Shown in pieces: positions 38,039 to 51,500 of a stretch of DNA of 64,000 nucleotides. The notes below the pieces were generated by a model. The model was given only the letters and a program-made list of their open reading frames with translations. It searched no databases and had not been told where the DNA came from. The stretch lies in assembly GCA_903813345.2 (NCBI GenBank), contig CAIIXF020000001.1, positions 6,079,098-6,143,097 of the forward strand, in the 5' to 3' direction. The translations under genes and the position numbers were made by a program. Positions within the stretch are counted from its first letter, which is position 1. Each line of letters opens with the position of its first letter. Source of the stretch: Owenia fusiformis. Taxonomy: Eukaryota; Annelida; Polychaeta; Sabellida; Oweniidae.

Positions 38039-41000
38039 ATGTGGTCTTGGACGACAGGGGCCATCATTGTCATCGCAAATTTAGCTATATTAACGGAATC
38101 AAGGCTTGCTACAATAGATTCCGGACGTATCAACGGCTCAAGTATAAAACTAGACGATGGGACGGTGATAGATACGTGGTTCAATATACCATTTGCAAAA
38201 CCGCCACTCGGCAACCTTCGATGGCGAGTAAGTTTTTTTTATTTATTTCATAGTTGTAATTCAATGTTCGATATCCATTGCATGTATGGTAAATTATTTG
38301 ATAATTATGGCATTTTACATCAATATGAAATATTAAGTAGGCCAGGCAAGTGATTTATTTGAACAGACTTGCGCACGGACGTCAAGCTGCTTAAAGCACA
38401 TTTAAACTTATTTTTGATCCCAAGTTCATTTTCTCTCGTTTCTAGAAACTTATACGTAATACTCGTACTATATATCTTTTCATGTTACGTACAGTTGCCA
38501 CAACAACCAGATAATTGGACAGATGTACGAGATGCGACAAAGTTTGGGAACTGCTGCCCTCAGCTAAGTCTTCTTATCGACATAACAAATCCAGACTTTC
38601 ACAACTTTGAAGAGGACTGTCTCAATCTTAACGTATTCTCACCTGCGGTAAGATCCCATACTACACTACTACATTGTGTTCACGTGTTATCACGGGTTGT
38701 CATCGAAAAATTTGTCCAGCTTGGGGGAGCATGTTATTTTTCATAAAAACACTAAAAAACTTCACAAATCATGTATGTTTCGTTACCAGCTTCCCCATGC
38801 ATGAGTATTTAATTTGCAGATAACTTTCACTTCTATTTGAAGTCCAATAATGCTATAAGGAGTAAAAGGTATTGAAAACAGCACCAGAGTATCATACTCG
38901 AAAATGTCCTTTTGTCAAGGAATATAAATGTCCATCTAATTTTTGTATATAAACAAAATATTTAAGAATTATAGACGGAGATCAATTAACAAAAGGGGTA
39001 TATTCAGGGCTGAAGATCATAGTCTTAACATCTATGGAGAGAGACAACTCATGTAACCCAATCCCGTTCTCTCGATCCCTCGAAACCATGGACCCATTGT
39101 GTGTAGAGTGCATAACACATTGTAATGGTTGATAAATTGTAGTCGGATGGCCTTTATCCTGTTATGGTGTGGCTCCACGGTGGTGCCTATACTGCCAGTG
39201 GCAATGTTCAATACAATGGGCACTTTCTGGCCAGGAAGGGAGTCGTTGTCGTGTCAATCAACTACAGAGTTGGCATCCTAGGTAAAGCTTGTTATACATT
39301 ATGTGCCTCTTATGATTTAAATGTTTCTTCGTCGGGAATTAACACGAAAAACTTACGCATACGTATCTATCTTTAATCACTGTCGGTAAGTACATGCATT
39401 CATTTAATAGTAATTGTCAATTTACAATATTTCAGGATTCTTGACAACAGAGGACAGTGCGGCAACTGGAAATTATGGGATGCACGACCAGGTGAGAAAT
39501 CTTCACTACACCATTTTAAATATTAAGTGTCATGTTAATTATGGTATTTCATGGAGTATACTGTAGATCAGTAGTGTTGAACTTGATCATATGTCTGTTG
39601 TAGGTTATGGCATTGCAATGGGTTCAGAAAAACATACGGAAAATGAAAGGTGACCCAAATAGAGTAACAATATTTGGTCAAAGTGCCGGAGCAAGTAGTT
39701 CAGGCTTGATGATTCTCTCCAAGAAAGCCCGTGGTAAGTATAATACTAATATGTTAAAGACACTGTTAAGATTTGGAACTCATTTGCACTTGTTAGCAGA
39801 TGTTGAGGAGATGATGAACTAACTTTCCCATGGCAATGTTTCTTTATTCCTTTTTGTTTTGAATGTTTAATATCATATGATAACATTAGATAACATATTT
39901 AAGCAGGTTTTGATATATTCTGACCAATTCGTATCTTCATTTGGCGTTGATGTAATACTGACTTCAATTTTAGTTCACCATCTCTTTAAATTACGCCTAT
40001 AAACTTGATTGTGACGATCCGATTATGTACTCTGCCTACATTAGTGAATAAATCTAGCATCAAATGCATCTTGTTGCCTAGGTCTCTTCCATCAAGCCAT
40101 CTGTCAAAGTGGGTCGGATATGGCGCCATGGGCTATCAACTACCCAGAGATGGGGCCGGCTTATTACACCAAAGAGCTGGTGAAACGTATCAATGAAAAT
40201 CGTGGTGAAGATGATCCTATCATACCCACAAATAACAACACAGAGATGGTCGAAGCACTGAGGAAGGTGGATATATGGGACATGATGCTCGTAGATGATG
40301 TTCCAAGAAAGGCAAGAGTCATGAGCGTGCCATATAGTTATGGCTCTAATTGCTCACAATATTAACAATGAAAAGCATTACACAATCGCCAGATTCAATT
40401 TCTATAAACGCGTGCATGAGCATGTATGACTATACACTGTCATCATGTCATTATAATTTTTAGAAAGGTTGGATCAGTCTTGGTTTTGTCCCTGTTGTTG
40501 ATGGTCTTTATGGCATTCCCGAAAAGGATGCATTTCTGCACGACACACCTCCAAACCTGCGAGAGAAAAATGAGTTCGCGAAAGTCAACATTATGTCAGG
40601 ATTAACAACTGAAGATGGTTCTCTATACGTACCCGCTGGTGAGTATACTAGAAACGTACGGATATATTTTTGGTAAATGAAATACAGATTCAACAAATCT
40701 ATTTTAACTAATACCGTGTCGACCTACACCATATCATGAAATAATTCTTTCCAGTAATTCCTGATATATGGGATTTTCCTGATGGATACAGCAGAACTGA
40801 GTTTCTGGAACGATTAAAAAACATGTCTTATGAATTCTCTGATCCGAGCATCTCGGAAGTTATATATCAAGCCATGTCCTTTGAGTACTCTACGTATCCC
40901 CACGTGGACGATGCAAAAGGCAACAGAGATAGACTTGTTGAGGTATGTACGCGAAACAAAACGACACTTGAAGATAATCAATAAATTAATATCACTTGTC

Positions 41001-43508
41001 GTGTTCAATGGCTTGCGGGCTCTTATTTCACGTGTAATTTTAAAAATTAATTATTTTTTATAATAAATGAAATTTTCGTTATTCATCGAACCTCTATTCA
41101 AGATGGCATTGGGTTATAGTAGGGGATTTTCTGTTAGCAACTTCGTCTCTGGTGCTGCAGAGCATCATATAATGAAAATGAAACATAAACTAAAAAAACA
41201 AGGGGTATTATAATGGATGCTATCCGCGTCATTTGCATTTTCAGCTGTTTACCGATGTTGGATTTACCCATGGAATTGACCTTCAATTGTTGAACCACAA
41301 CCAATTCAACAGTACATATGAATATGTTATTGGTATGGTCACCTCAAATGTTACTGGAGCGGAAGGGATAGACGATCTTCATTGGATTGGTGAGTAAGCG
41401 CCTTGAGGTTTGTTTCTTCTGGGACGTAGACGCGTTTTGTCATAATGTTAATAATTGTATCATAATCGGCGCAAGATTGTTCTAAACAATTGTGCGTAGT
41501 AGTTTGATACATTCAGCATTGCATTTCAACCTGTTTTTAATCTCTGCAAATGTAACATAGATGAATTAGCGTGTTTGGACAATTAATATGAAGTTATATG
41601 AAGAAGTTAAGAAACGTATCATTCGTGTATTTTTGCTAATAAAGAGAACGGGGCCAAGAATAGAACCCTTTGGAACTCTACAATACACGCATGAATTGTG
41701 TACATTGCCCACTTTATTGAATGAACCGGTTGGGTCGGGCCATTGAAATGAGTTTTTAATATAGATTTAGCATAAATTAGACATATGGTGTTATGTGAAA
41801 GTTTGCACTAGAATTTAAGTCACATTAGGAACATACGATATCTATCACGTGGTACTAACTTCGACCGTTCATTTGAATTTTTGACCTACCAAGTGTTTGA
41901 AAATCAAGGATTGCGAGTCTCATACTGCACCGTTTTTCTTCAAACTTGTTCCATTCAAAGTATAACAAAAATGCCTTTCTGTTGATACATTATTCTGCTA
42001 TACAGAGTCCCTACTTTCAGCGGCATTTGGGTCCCCAGCTGCGAGAAGGGCTTCTCACAACTGAGGACCAAAAACGCGGCTAAAACGAGGAACTCTTTAC
42101 AATAAAGCAATGTACCAACAGAAAGGCAATTTTGTTTTGCTTTGAATGGAACAAGTTTGAAGGAAAACGGTGCAGTATGAGACTCGCAGTCCTTGATTTT
42201 CAAACACTTGGTAGGTCAAAAATTCAAATTAATCGTCGAAGTTAGTACCGCATGTACTTTATTTACAAACAATTGCTGCGCCAAAATGGAGTTGTTTAAA
42301 AATCCATGCATGTTTAGGTAATCCCCATAGTGGCGATCTACCGTATGTATGGGGATGGCCGATGTTACAGGATAACCAAGCTGTCATGGATCAAACGGGT
42401 CAATCGTCTCTTCTAGCAGGGGTTGTAGGATGGAACGAGCAAGACAAAAATGTGTCTGATTTCGTCATGACTCTCTGGACAAACTTTGCCAAGCATGGGT
42501 ATGTTTGCAAATGCTATTTTTAGATAAGAAATTTTGTTATGTACGTCTCACTTTAAAAGGGTACTTAAGAGGCAAATATATCCCTTACTTGCCGTGTGAT
42601 CCCATTCATAGAAAACATGACCCCTTAAAATACAATTGTATTATTTGATTTACAGCAATCCTACCCCAACACCTGTAAATAATGTGACTTGGAAACAGTT
42701 CACTCCTGCGGAGAGGAACTTCTTGTATATAGATCGTCCCGGGGAACATGAACCAAGGAAGGATTATCGGGTCCATCAACTTGCTTTTTGGCAAAGATTT
42801 GTCCCTTGGATTCTTAACCAAACTAGCGATGCCACGACTCCTGGTAAGTGGTGATAGACGTTTGAGGTCCTGCAAACTGCTACTGAATAAGGAGGAACAA
42901 AAAGGCCAATTTTGCATGAAACGTTTAAAATGTCGTGTTTAAAATTAATTACTTACTCATTTCTCATAAAGCAATTTTATTGGTGGTGTAATTCACGCTT
43001 GGTACGACAATAAGATAGGAAAACATATGGGCAGTACTTGTAACAGATACAGATTGGTCAAACATTGCCATTCTTTGGAATGTCATAGAAAGTGAACTCT
43101 AATATAGCGAGATAAATAGTGCAAAAATAGTTCATTCATGGAACGAAGCGTGAAACTTTCCATGTATCATAAGAACATCATTCCATTTGATTTTTCAGTC
43201 AATCTAGGGGACCATAAAAATGGCTCTGGCTCTTAAATCAAAGAGAATGGTGTTCTGATGATATGTGGAAAGTTTCACGCTTCATTCCGTGAATGAACTA
43301 TTTGCAAAAACTCTGATCTGTTTATTTTTACAATTTTAAATAAGTATACGGCGGGTTAACCTCACTTCTTGCTTTAAAACTTGTAGCATCACCGCCCACC
43401 CCAACTACCACAACAGTGAAAAGTAGCAGTGAATCATTGGGACTACGGAACAACGAGCTGCGATTTTGCTGGATGCTACTCAGCCTTGTATTGTTAGTGT
43501 TTGTGTAA
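38039..43508 (+). CDS. Carboxylesterase/cholinesterase-type hydrolase, twelve exons, probably GPI-anchored
   Basis: Exons: 38039-38227, 38495-38647, 39143-39281, 39436-39491, 39604-39733, 40082-40311, 40464-40638, 40755-40942, 41245-41389, 42318-42498, 42656-42843, 43387-43508; 631 residues. This is an alpha/beta-hydrolase ester hydrolase. Seen: N-terminal hydrophobic signal; EDCLNLNVFSP at 103-113; oxyanion hole HGGA at 126-129; nucleophile Ser206 in FGQSAGA; His472 in NPHSGDLPYVWG; and the acid in TTEDGS. There the residue aligned with the usual Glu is Asp350, while Glu349 precedes it. After a short Pro/Thr- and Ser-rich linker the protein ends in a hydrophobic tail (about 618-631) with nothing after it, as in GPI-anchored cholinesterases. 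Intron 6 starts with GC (AAG then GCAAGA at 40312), a GC-AG intron supported by frame. Introns 9 and 11 carry MITEs; I saw nothing notable in the other introns over 300 bp (38648-39142, 39734-40081 and 40943-41244). All catalytic parts are present, so it is probably active; the substrate is unknown. Confidence 0.93.
41846..42254. mobile_element. Foldback/MITE element, about 409 bp, in esterase intron 9
   Basis: The left arm (GGTACTAACTTCGAC, TTTTTGACCTACCAAGTGTT, GAGTCTCATACTGCACCG, AACTTGTTCCATTCAAAG) is matched by its complement at the right end (GAACAAGTTTGAAGG, CGGTGCAGTATGAGACTC, AACACTTGGTAGGTCAAAAA, GTCGAAGTTAGTACC). The arms exceed 120 bp. Confidence 0.88.
43121..43305. mobile_element. 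MITE, 185 bp, in esterase intron 11
   Basis: The left arm GCAAAAATAGTTCATTCA with GAAGCGTGAAACTTTCCA pairs with the right arm TGGAAAGTTTCACGCTTC and GTGAATGAACTATTTGC. Confidence 0.85.
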
Positions 43509-44756
43509 CCAGCACAACATGGAGCTGGAGAAAAATATGGACGAACAACGGGCTATTAACACCCTAGTCACATTTGTCGCACGGCGGCCGCAAGTCGACT
43601 GCAGAACAATTAAATCGGTGAATTTCTGCGGCGAGCGTAGAAAAACTACGCTAGAAGGCGTTCATTTTACTATATCGACCTGAGAAATGTGTGACGTCAT
43701 AGTGGTGGTCCATATGGACCGGTCTAGAATATATTCTGGACCGGCAATTTTCCCCGGGATATTAGATATCGTTCAATGCGTAAGATTTTCTTGCTGTTTC
43801 AGTCCTGGTCGTTAACGGTGGTAATAATACTAATAACGTCATTTCTGCGAGCAATATAGTGAAATTTTGGACCTTGGGCCTTTGGCCCTCGGTCCAATAT
43901 TTCACTATATTGCCCTTAGAAATGACGTTATTGTACTATAAATTGTCAATAATTTATCAATAGAAATTTAAAATTCACCGTGCGGCTGCCGTGGGAAATG
44001 TGACTGCAAAAGTATGAGAGCGCAGAAATTCTGCGGCGAGCGTAGAAAAGCTACTGGCCGCAGAAATGATAGACCGCAAGGTCGCCGTAGGAAATGTAAC
44101 TGGGGTGTTAGGAACCAATTATATTTTTTATTTTTAATATCAATATCCATGCATTAAAGTCAAAGATTAGTATACACAACTGCTCGATAAAAATATTTTA
44201 CAACATTATATATACGAATTGATTATATAAAGCTAAACTCAACGCAAAACCAAAACTAGTCATTTCTTGTTGGTATAGCGCTTATGGATATTTTGCATTC
44301 ATCTAGTTTCTGTAGACATAAAAGTTATTGGATCACTTATGTGTATGTCGTATTTCGTCCGACCAGTTCAAGGCGACAATTATAAATTGTCACATTTTCA
44401 TTCTGTGTCCCCAAAACATCTAATCAAATGGGGTCGACCTGAACGAATCTACCACAATAGTTACATAATGGCTAATACGATATACACTAATGTTTGTTTT
44501 CGTGTTTCTTTATGTCACTCTTTCAAACTTATCCTAATTTCAAATACGTTATACTCGATGACGATATCTTGAATCCAAGATAGGTTGGAATCAACCAGTC
44601 ACCATTGGCTCACATCATGGTCGGATACTTTAATTCCTCACCCACACCATTGTTCTATTGATGTTTATTTTATGAGCTCCTTCTTGATATCATTGTCCAA
44701 AACGCTATATTGTGCGCGTTGGCCTATTAGTTGACCAGGATATATCCTGAGGGACT
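43509..44756. other. Convergent intergenic region between the esterase and gene A
   Basis: It contains a near-perfect hairpin at 43825-43935 (AATAACGTCATTTCT paired with AGAAATGACGTTATT; GGACCTTGGGCC/GGCCCTCGGTCC in the stem) and two copies of TCTGCGGCGAGCGTAGAAAA (about 43625 and 44032). From about 44570 on it is similar to 55020-55200 downstream of gene B. TTTATT at 44664-44669 is a candidate poly(A) signal (AATAAA on the minus strand) for gene A. No gene seen. Confidence 0.65.
43825..43935. repeat. Palindromic hairpin, about 110 bp
   Basis: The arms AATAACGTCATTTCT and AGAAATGACGTTATT flank a longer match: CAATATAGTGAAAT against ATTTCACTATATTG, then GGACC-TTGGGCC against GGCCCTCGGTCC. Confidence 0.8.
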
Positions 44757-45511
44757 TCACATATTATGGACTGCGAGTGAAGCAATCAACAGAAATATTG
44801 AGAAACCAACAGTCACTGACCCCGACTGACCTGGAAAGTCGAAATATTCAATTTTACATTTCAGTGACATTTTTTCACTCAATCGTAAACGATTCTTGTA
44901 TTGTAATGTACATGTCGTATAGTGTACTTTTGGTGTTTCCAAATTACCTTACATGACAAGCTAAAATTAACCATGCATACATATTTCTATCTTTAACATT
45001 TTCACAAATAATCATTTTACCATTATCTGAATTTTTGTGGACTGAACTGCAATAATAAAGAAAATTGAATAAATAGAAAAATGTTCCAATTTCTATTGGC
45101 CCACCCTGTAATCTAGTGTGACGTTGACCTCTGAAAGTGCAAAATATTTCAACCGGACCGTACGCTAAAATTTCCAAGACATTAGAGGTTGAAAGTGTAC
45201 ATTAAGTGTCAGGGAAACAGTTATATTATTACTATTATCATTTTCTGTAAAAAGGTTTTGAGATAATTATATATTATTTTATATAAATTAATGAGGGGGA
45301 TTAAAGATTGAGTAAATATGTGTAGAGAATTAGGGCCTACATTTATTTTATGTGAACATTGCATGTAGCATTTACTTCAAGAAGGTAAATAACCACGTTT
45401 GCTGTACTTACCACCAAAAAGGTTGAATAGAAATCCACTGTTACTCTGGGAATTATCACCGCAATCTTCTTCATCATCTGCATCAGGACAGTTTGCAACA
45501 TCATCGCATAC
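44757..45511 (-). CDS. Gene A exons 10-11: rest of LDLa and hydrophobic C-terminus
   Basis: Exon 10 (45511-45412) codes [18 protein letters not shown], completing LDLa, plus a short Ser/Asn linker. Exon 11 (44830-44757) codes [20 protein letters not shown] and four more residues, then TGA. Both have close counterparts in gene B (55961-55838 and 55277-55204), which supports the model. The intron holds a truncated MITE at about 44992-45110. Confidence 0.85.
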
Positions 45512-48500
45512 CTAAATATTGACAAAGAGGCAATTGAGTTAGTTTGATTCGGAATATATACAGAAATCGGTCAAATTGGTATGGCTTGTGTGATTTGTTT
45601 GTTCTCAGCTAGACAGAATATTGTAAATGGTTAAAGTCACCTCGGTTTCCTCAATACAGGATGATGTGTCCAAGCAGGAATATTGGGCAAACTGACAAAT
45701 AGATGTATTGGAAGAATTAGTTGATAGAGTATCTTCATCTGTTGCAGTCGCAGTACCTTCATTTGTAGTTGTCAAACTACCTCCATTTGTTGATGTCACT
45801 GTACCTTCATTTGTAGCAGTCGAAGTACGTTCATTTGTAGACGTCGCAGAACCATTATCCGTAGCTGTCAAACCACTTATTTCTGTTGATGTTATAGCAC
45901 TACCATCTGTAGTTGTGGTAGTACCTTCATTTGTAGTTATTTTAGTTCCTTCATCTGTTGTCGTCATTGTAACGTCATCTGTCGTAACACCATCATTTGT
46001 AGCTGTTAATGTTATTTTATTTGGAGCTGTCGTAGTAGCTTCTTCTGTTGTCAATATTGTACTTTCATCTGTTGTCGTCGTTACACCATCATTTGTAGTC
46101 ATAGGTATAGTATCATTTTTAGTTGTCATAGTACCTTCATATGAAGATGTTGTTGATAAAAAGCCGCCATCTAGAGTAGTACTAGTACCATCAATTGTTG
46201 TCACAATGGTGCTTACAACTGGAAGTAACTCAACTGTCATAATTATATAACATTAACACAGCATTGATAAATTAGCAATTATTACACTGAATATGATATT
46301 TTGGCACAGCAAAATATTACATCGATTAATGAATCTATGTATCAATTGTAATTATTTCTAGTGAAATGAGAAATATATAGTTGTAATATAGTTTCTTCAT
46401 TGTTGTTCTCATAGAACCTTCATTGTACTTGTACATTTATCATCAGTTTACATGAATATCATCCTACCATACAATGATGTTCATCAACGTGATTGTTCGT
46501 TTTTTCTTATTGCCTATTTATACAATATGAAGACATTGACATATTCAAGGAAACGATATTTACATATTGTGTAAAATCATGTTATGGATAATTGTAAATA
46601 TATGTTTATTAAAATCGCTTACTCGGACATACATCTGTGTTGCAGTCATCACTTTCTGTTTCACTTAACTGACGAGTTTCTCCATCAGCAGCCAAACAAG
46701 CATCTCCACCATGATCAGGTGCTGGATTGTCACATGACCTAGAACGTGTCTTTGTACCTCCGCCGCACGTGCTAGAGCAGGAACCGAATTCTGACCATTC
46801 ACTCCATCCTCCATTGACTGTTTTGAAAACAAACATCATAAATGAATGGCATTGATAATATTTTTAATTATATAAATTATATTTACATGCATCTCGCTTT
46901 TGAAAACCTCTTATGGTTAATTTTGAATATATGTTAATCGCTTACTCGGACATTCATCTGTGTTGCAGTCATCACTTTCTGTTTCACTTGACTGACGAGT
47001 TTCCCCATCAGCAGCCAAACAAGCATCTCCACCATGATCAGGTGCTGGAGTGTCGCATGACCTAGAACGTGTCTTTGTACCTCCACCGCAAGTGGTAGAG
47101 CAGGAACCAAATGCTGACCAGTCACTCCATGCTCCATCGACTGTTTTGAAAACAAACATCATAAATGAATGGCATTGATAATATTTTTAATTATATAAAT
47201 TATATTTACATGCATCTCGCTTTTGAAAACCTCTTATGGTTAATTTTGAATATATGTTAATCGCTTACTCGGACATTCATCTGTGTTGCAGTCATCACTT
47301 TCTGTTTCACTTAACTGATGAGTTTCCCCATCAGCAGCCAAACAAGCATCTCCACCATGATCAGGTGCTGGATTGTCACATGACCTAGAACGTGTCTTTG
47401 TACCTCCGCCGCACGTGCTAGAGCAGGAACCGAATTCTGACCATTCATTCCATCCTCCGTTGACTGTTTTGAAAATAAATATCATATATGACCAGTATTG
47501 ATCATATTTAAAAGAGATATCCTCCCAACCGCCGTTAACTGGACATAGCCAATAATCATGATAGTCAGTCTACAGGGTGGGCCAATAAAAATTGGAACAT
47601 TTTTCTATTTGTTTAATAGTCTCTATTTTTGCAGTTAAATCCGCATTTAACATTTTCACAAATAATTATTTTACCATTATCTGAATATTTGTGGGCTGAA
47701 CTGCAATAATAAAGAAAAGTGAATGATTAGAAAAATGTTCCAATTTCTATTGGCCCACCCTGTAATGAAGAAAAATGCGATATTTAGTAAAGATTCAAAG
47801 AACATCAAATTTCCTACGATCTTTGTACATATGATACAACTATTTCGACAGTTTATCAACACCGGAATTTAATCGAAAAATATGGAAATGTTTGACCAAT
47901 CTGTATCTAGAAATTTTACAGGCATCAAGAAGACGCCAACCGATTATTCAATTCTGATATTCAGATATCCTTCTTTCTTGCAACATTGTGTTCGGAGGGA
48001 CCGATGGAAACCCGTTATATCTTAGGACTGGGGTTATTCAAGCTCAGACATTACAGGGGCGTAGCTGGGGATTTAGGCAACTAGACGCCAATAACATATG
48101 AATGAAAATTTGGTTTGAATTTGCTCTAAAACACTTCCTTATTACCTCCCCTCCCCCATATTAATCCTTGTTTCTCATGACTCCGTACCCGTAACTCTTT
48201 ATTTTTACGAGTACATCTGTTTTCATCATTTTCATCATATTATTGATAGAATTCAATAAAATTGTCAAACTCATTATTACTAACTTGTAAGCTTTTAAAA
48301 TGTATGCAAATGAACTGACACTTTTTATACCTGGCATAGTTTTCCAATTACATCTAGTTGTTATGAACTAACATGATGGTTGATACTCATGGGTTTATTT
48401 CTCGAAATTTTGTAAATTTATTAGTTAGTCTATTGTTGTTTGTTTAAAACTTGTATTTCTTGAAAGTTAGTAACTGCGAAAATTAGTAACTTTTTCGCAT

Positions 48501-51500
48501 AGTTACTAAAATGACGTCATGTGCAATTTTTGGCGTAACTTTATGTACACCTCTGGAGGTCTTGTAAGTCTTTCTAACTATAGTCTAGGGTATTAAATGT
48601 TCAGAAGACACAGAGCAGTCAGTCTCTCTTCTTTCATTGTTGAACGCATTCCCGGGAGATTAAAGAATATGAGAAATTAGTGGCGAGGACAATTCAAGTG
48701 TTTTTAAACCTGAAAAATTGATACTTGAAATGCATAGGTGTATGCTAATTTTATGAGAATGGATGCTATTGGAAGGTCCTGATAAAAACAAATTGGAACT
48801 TTATGAGCTTCTCATGTATTTTATGGTGAATAAGTGATAGGTAAAATAAAAAAATCCCCACTTAGGATTTTCATCTAGACGCCATGACGTATTGCCGTAC
48901 ATTACAGCTACGCCGCTGCATTATAACATATTGACAACTACTTATCTTTATGATATCTTAAAAAGGACAACTGTATTATCCTACTACTGTACAAAGTACA
49001 TGGTGCATACTTGGGCATTCGTTAGTATTACAGGACTGATCTGTAAATGAATCCCCCGTGCATGCCGCGCCTGTGCCACTTGGAGGTGGATTGTCACATG
49101 CTCGTGTTCCACTCTGTGTTCCCCCACCACACGTCACGGAGCAATCATCAAAGCTCCAATCACTCCAAACTCCATGCACTAAAATAAGTAAATACAAAAT
49201 AGTCTTACATTTTGATGCTTTTAGGATGTCCCCCGAACAAAGTTGAAAATGATGAACACCAGTCCCTTATTTTTCTTTTCAAAATGTAAAGTGCGTACCA
49301 TAACTATATTTAAGAAAAAGTTGACAAAAGGGTGACAATTTTTACATTGGATTCAATGAGGAAATGCGTCGCTGACTTTTGTCAAAATCGACACTTTAGG
49401 GACTACTTGGTTAGAACAAACCATCAAACTAGCATATGGTTTTTAAAGATTAAAAAAAGATTTAATACGATTTAAAAAATGTACATCTCCAAGGAACATC
49501 CCTAAAGGCTGTAAAATAAATAAACTTAATTTTCAATGCCTCAATTTAAATCTCTATTTTGAATTATTTTTGATAATTCCTTGGTTAAACAATGCGACCT
49601 GTCACAGTGTACATTTACATGGAAATCATAATTTCAAAAAGTCCACACTAGTCGTCTTTCCGCCTTCTTGTATTTAAAGAATATTTTTGAGAATTCGGAA
49701 CTAATGTATATGTTCAGTATTTCTAATGCTGTTTTGATTGCATATTGTGGAGACACTTTCAAACATTGAAACATCCTAGTATAGAACACAGGTCCTAAGG
49801 AGTCCAATTGGGAGAAGGTTGAAAAACGTGTAGTCGAAGGTGTACCTTGAAAAGCTAGAGTTTCTACATAATAGGGGGAGCTGTCCACCCAGCAATCACA
49901 AGTAAACGTTGTCACTGTTCCACTTTGTCGGTCAGTAACCTGGGCCTACAATTAAAGATATGAAATCAAACAGTTTTCTCCATTTCCACTTTATTAACTA
50001 GCTGAAAAACAGTAGCACCAGGGAGTAGGAAATCTCAAAAAACATATTTTGATAATTAGTGGCCATCTTGAAAATTCCTCTGGAACTGAGCAAATCGGGA
50101 AATAAAATCCAAATCCATCCACTAGTATTTCAGTCATCAAAGATTACGTTTTTCCGAAAAATAGCGGCTATTTTGAAACATGAACATTTTTTCTTGAGCA
50201 GAGCTCCTTTTCCCCTTTCCCCTTGGTAGCAATGCATAATACGCCGATTGGTATTTGAGTTATCAAAGATCATGTTTTTTGTCCGAAAAATGGAGGCCAT
50301 TTTGAAATTCAGCTGCCATCTAAAATTCCTTGTTGAGCAGAGCTATTTTGTCCCTAGGCATCAACATACAAAATTTGAACGTACCATATCCATCCACTGG
50401 TATATTCATAGAGTAGGTTTTTAATGGAAAATGGTAGCTATTTGGAAATTTAGTGGCCATTTTGAAAATGTTTGTTTTAGCAAAGCTCCTTTGTCCCTTG
50501 GCAACAACATGTAAAAATTTGAACCAAATCTCTCATTTTGAAATTCAACCGCCATCTTGAAAATTCCTCCTCAAACAGAGCTACCGAGTCCTTAGGCATC
50601 AGCATATGAAATTTGATCCAAATCCGTTTACTGCTATTTGAGTTATCAACGATTAGTACGTTTTTTACAAAAATGGCGGCCATTTTGAAATTCAGCGGTA
50701 AGCTATAAAACCTCTTCTTAAGCTCCCTTGTCCCGAGGAATGAGCATGTAAAATTTGAACCAAATCCGTCAACTAGTATTTCGGTCGGACAGACGGACGG
50801 ACGGCTTTTTTATATTTCTCTCGTTCAGTGGGCTATTAATTACTAATTCTTGGCGAAACCTACCATTTCAAACTTCCAACCTGCTCTAGCGCCAGCGTTA
50901 TCATGTCCTATGCGTATTTTAGTTATCACACCGTAATCAACGCCCGTGTCCAACGCGTAGGATCCCACACTGAAATAAGAATCACCTTGACAACAGCAGT
51001 ACTTCTATATTGTCATTACATGAAAGTGGCCTGAAGTCTTAAATATAAGGGCCGATCCAGAAGTTCTGATAAAAATGCTTAAAAGTTTATCATTCGTTTT
51101 CCACAAAATTTTTAGAGTAACTGGGTCATTTATTCCCTCATAAGATATAAAATATTTAGATACTGGTAATGAATATTTCTGAAGTATGTAAAAGAAAGTA
51201 CGAGGTTTTACTGTGTAATCACTATCATTAGGGATTTATGAAGTGAATTAGCTGGGTCTCCACAAACCAACTTTGGAAAAATTTAATATGCAAATGAAGG
51301 CGGACATACAAGATGGTATCCCGATGCTAAGTCAAAAGTCAACCTCATGTTCAGTCAATGCACCCTTGCTGAAATCATTATTTTCTCAGAAGAACTCAAG
51401 TTGATGGAGTCTCAACAGGTAGATTCATGTTGGATAGTATTGTTAGATTACAGTTTTAATAGTAAGAATAGAGGGTCTTAAATAGGACATCGTGCTTGCT

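Noticed and set aside
45708-46250. Plus-strand valine-rich open frame of 180 codons (and a similar one at 56542-57066)
   Set aside because: It is the antisense of the Thr/Ser-rich mucin exons; ACN codons read backwards give Val-rich frames. There are no splice sites or family match.
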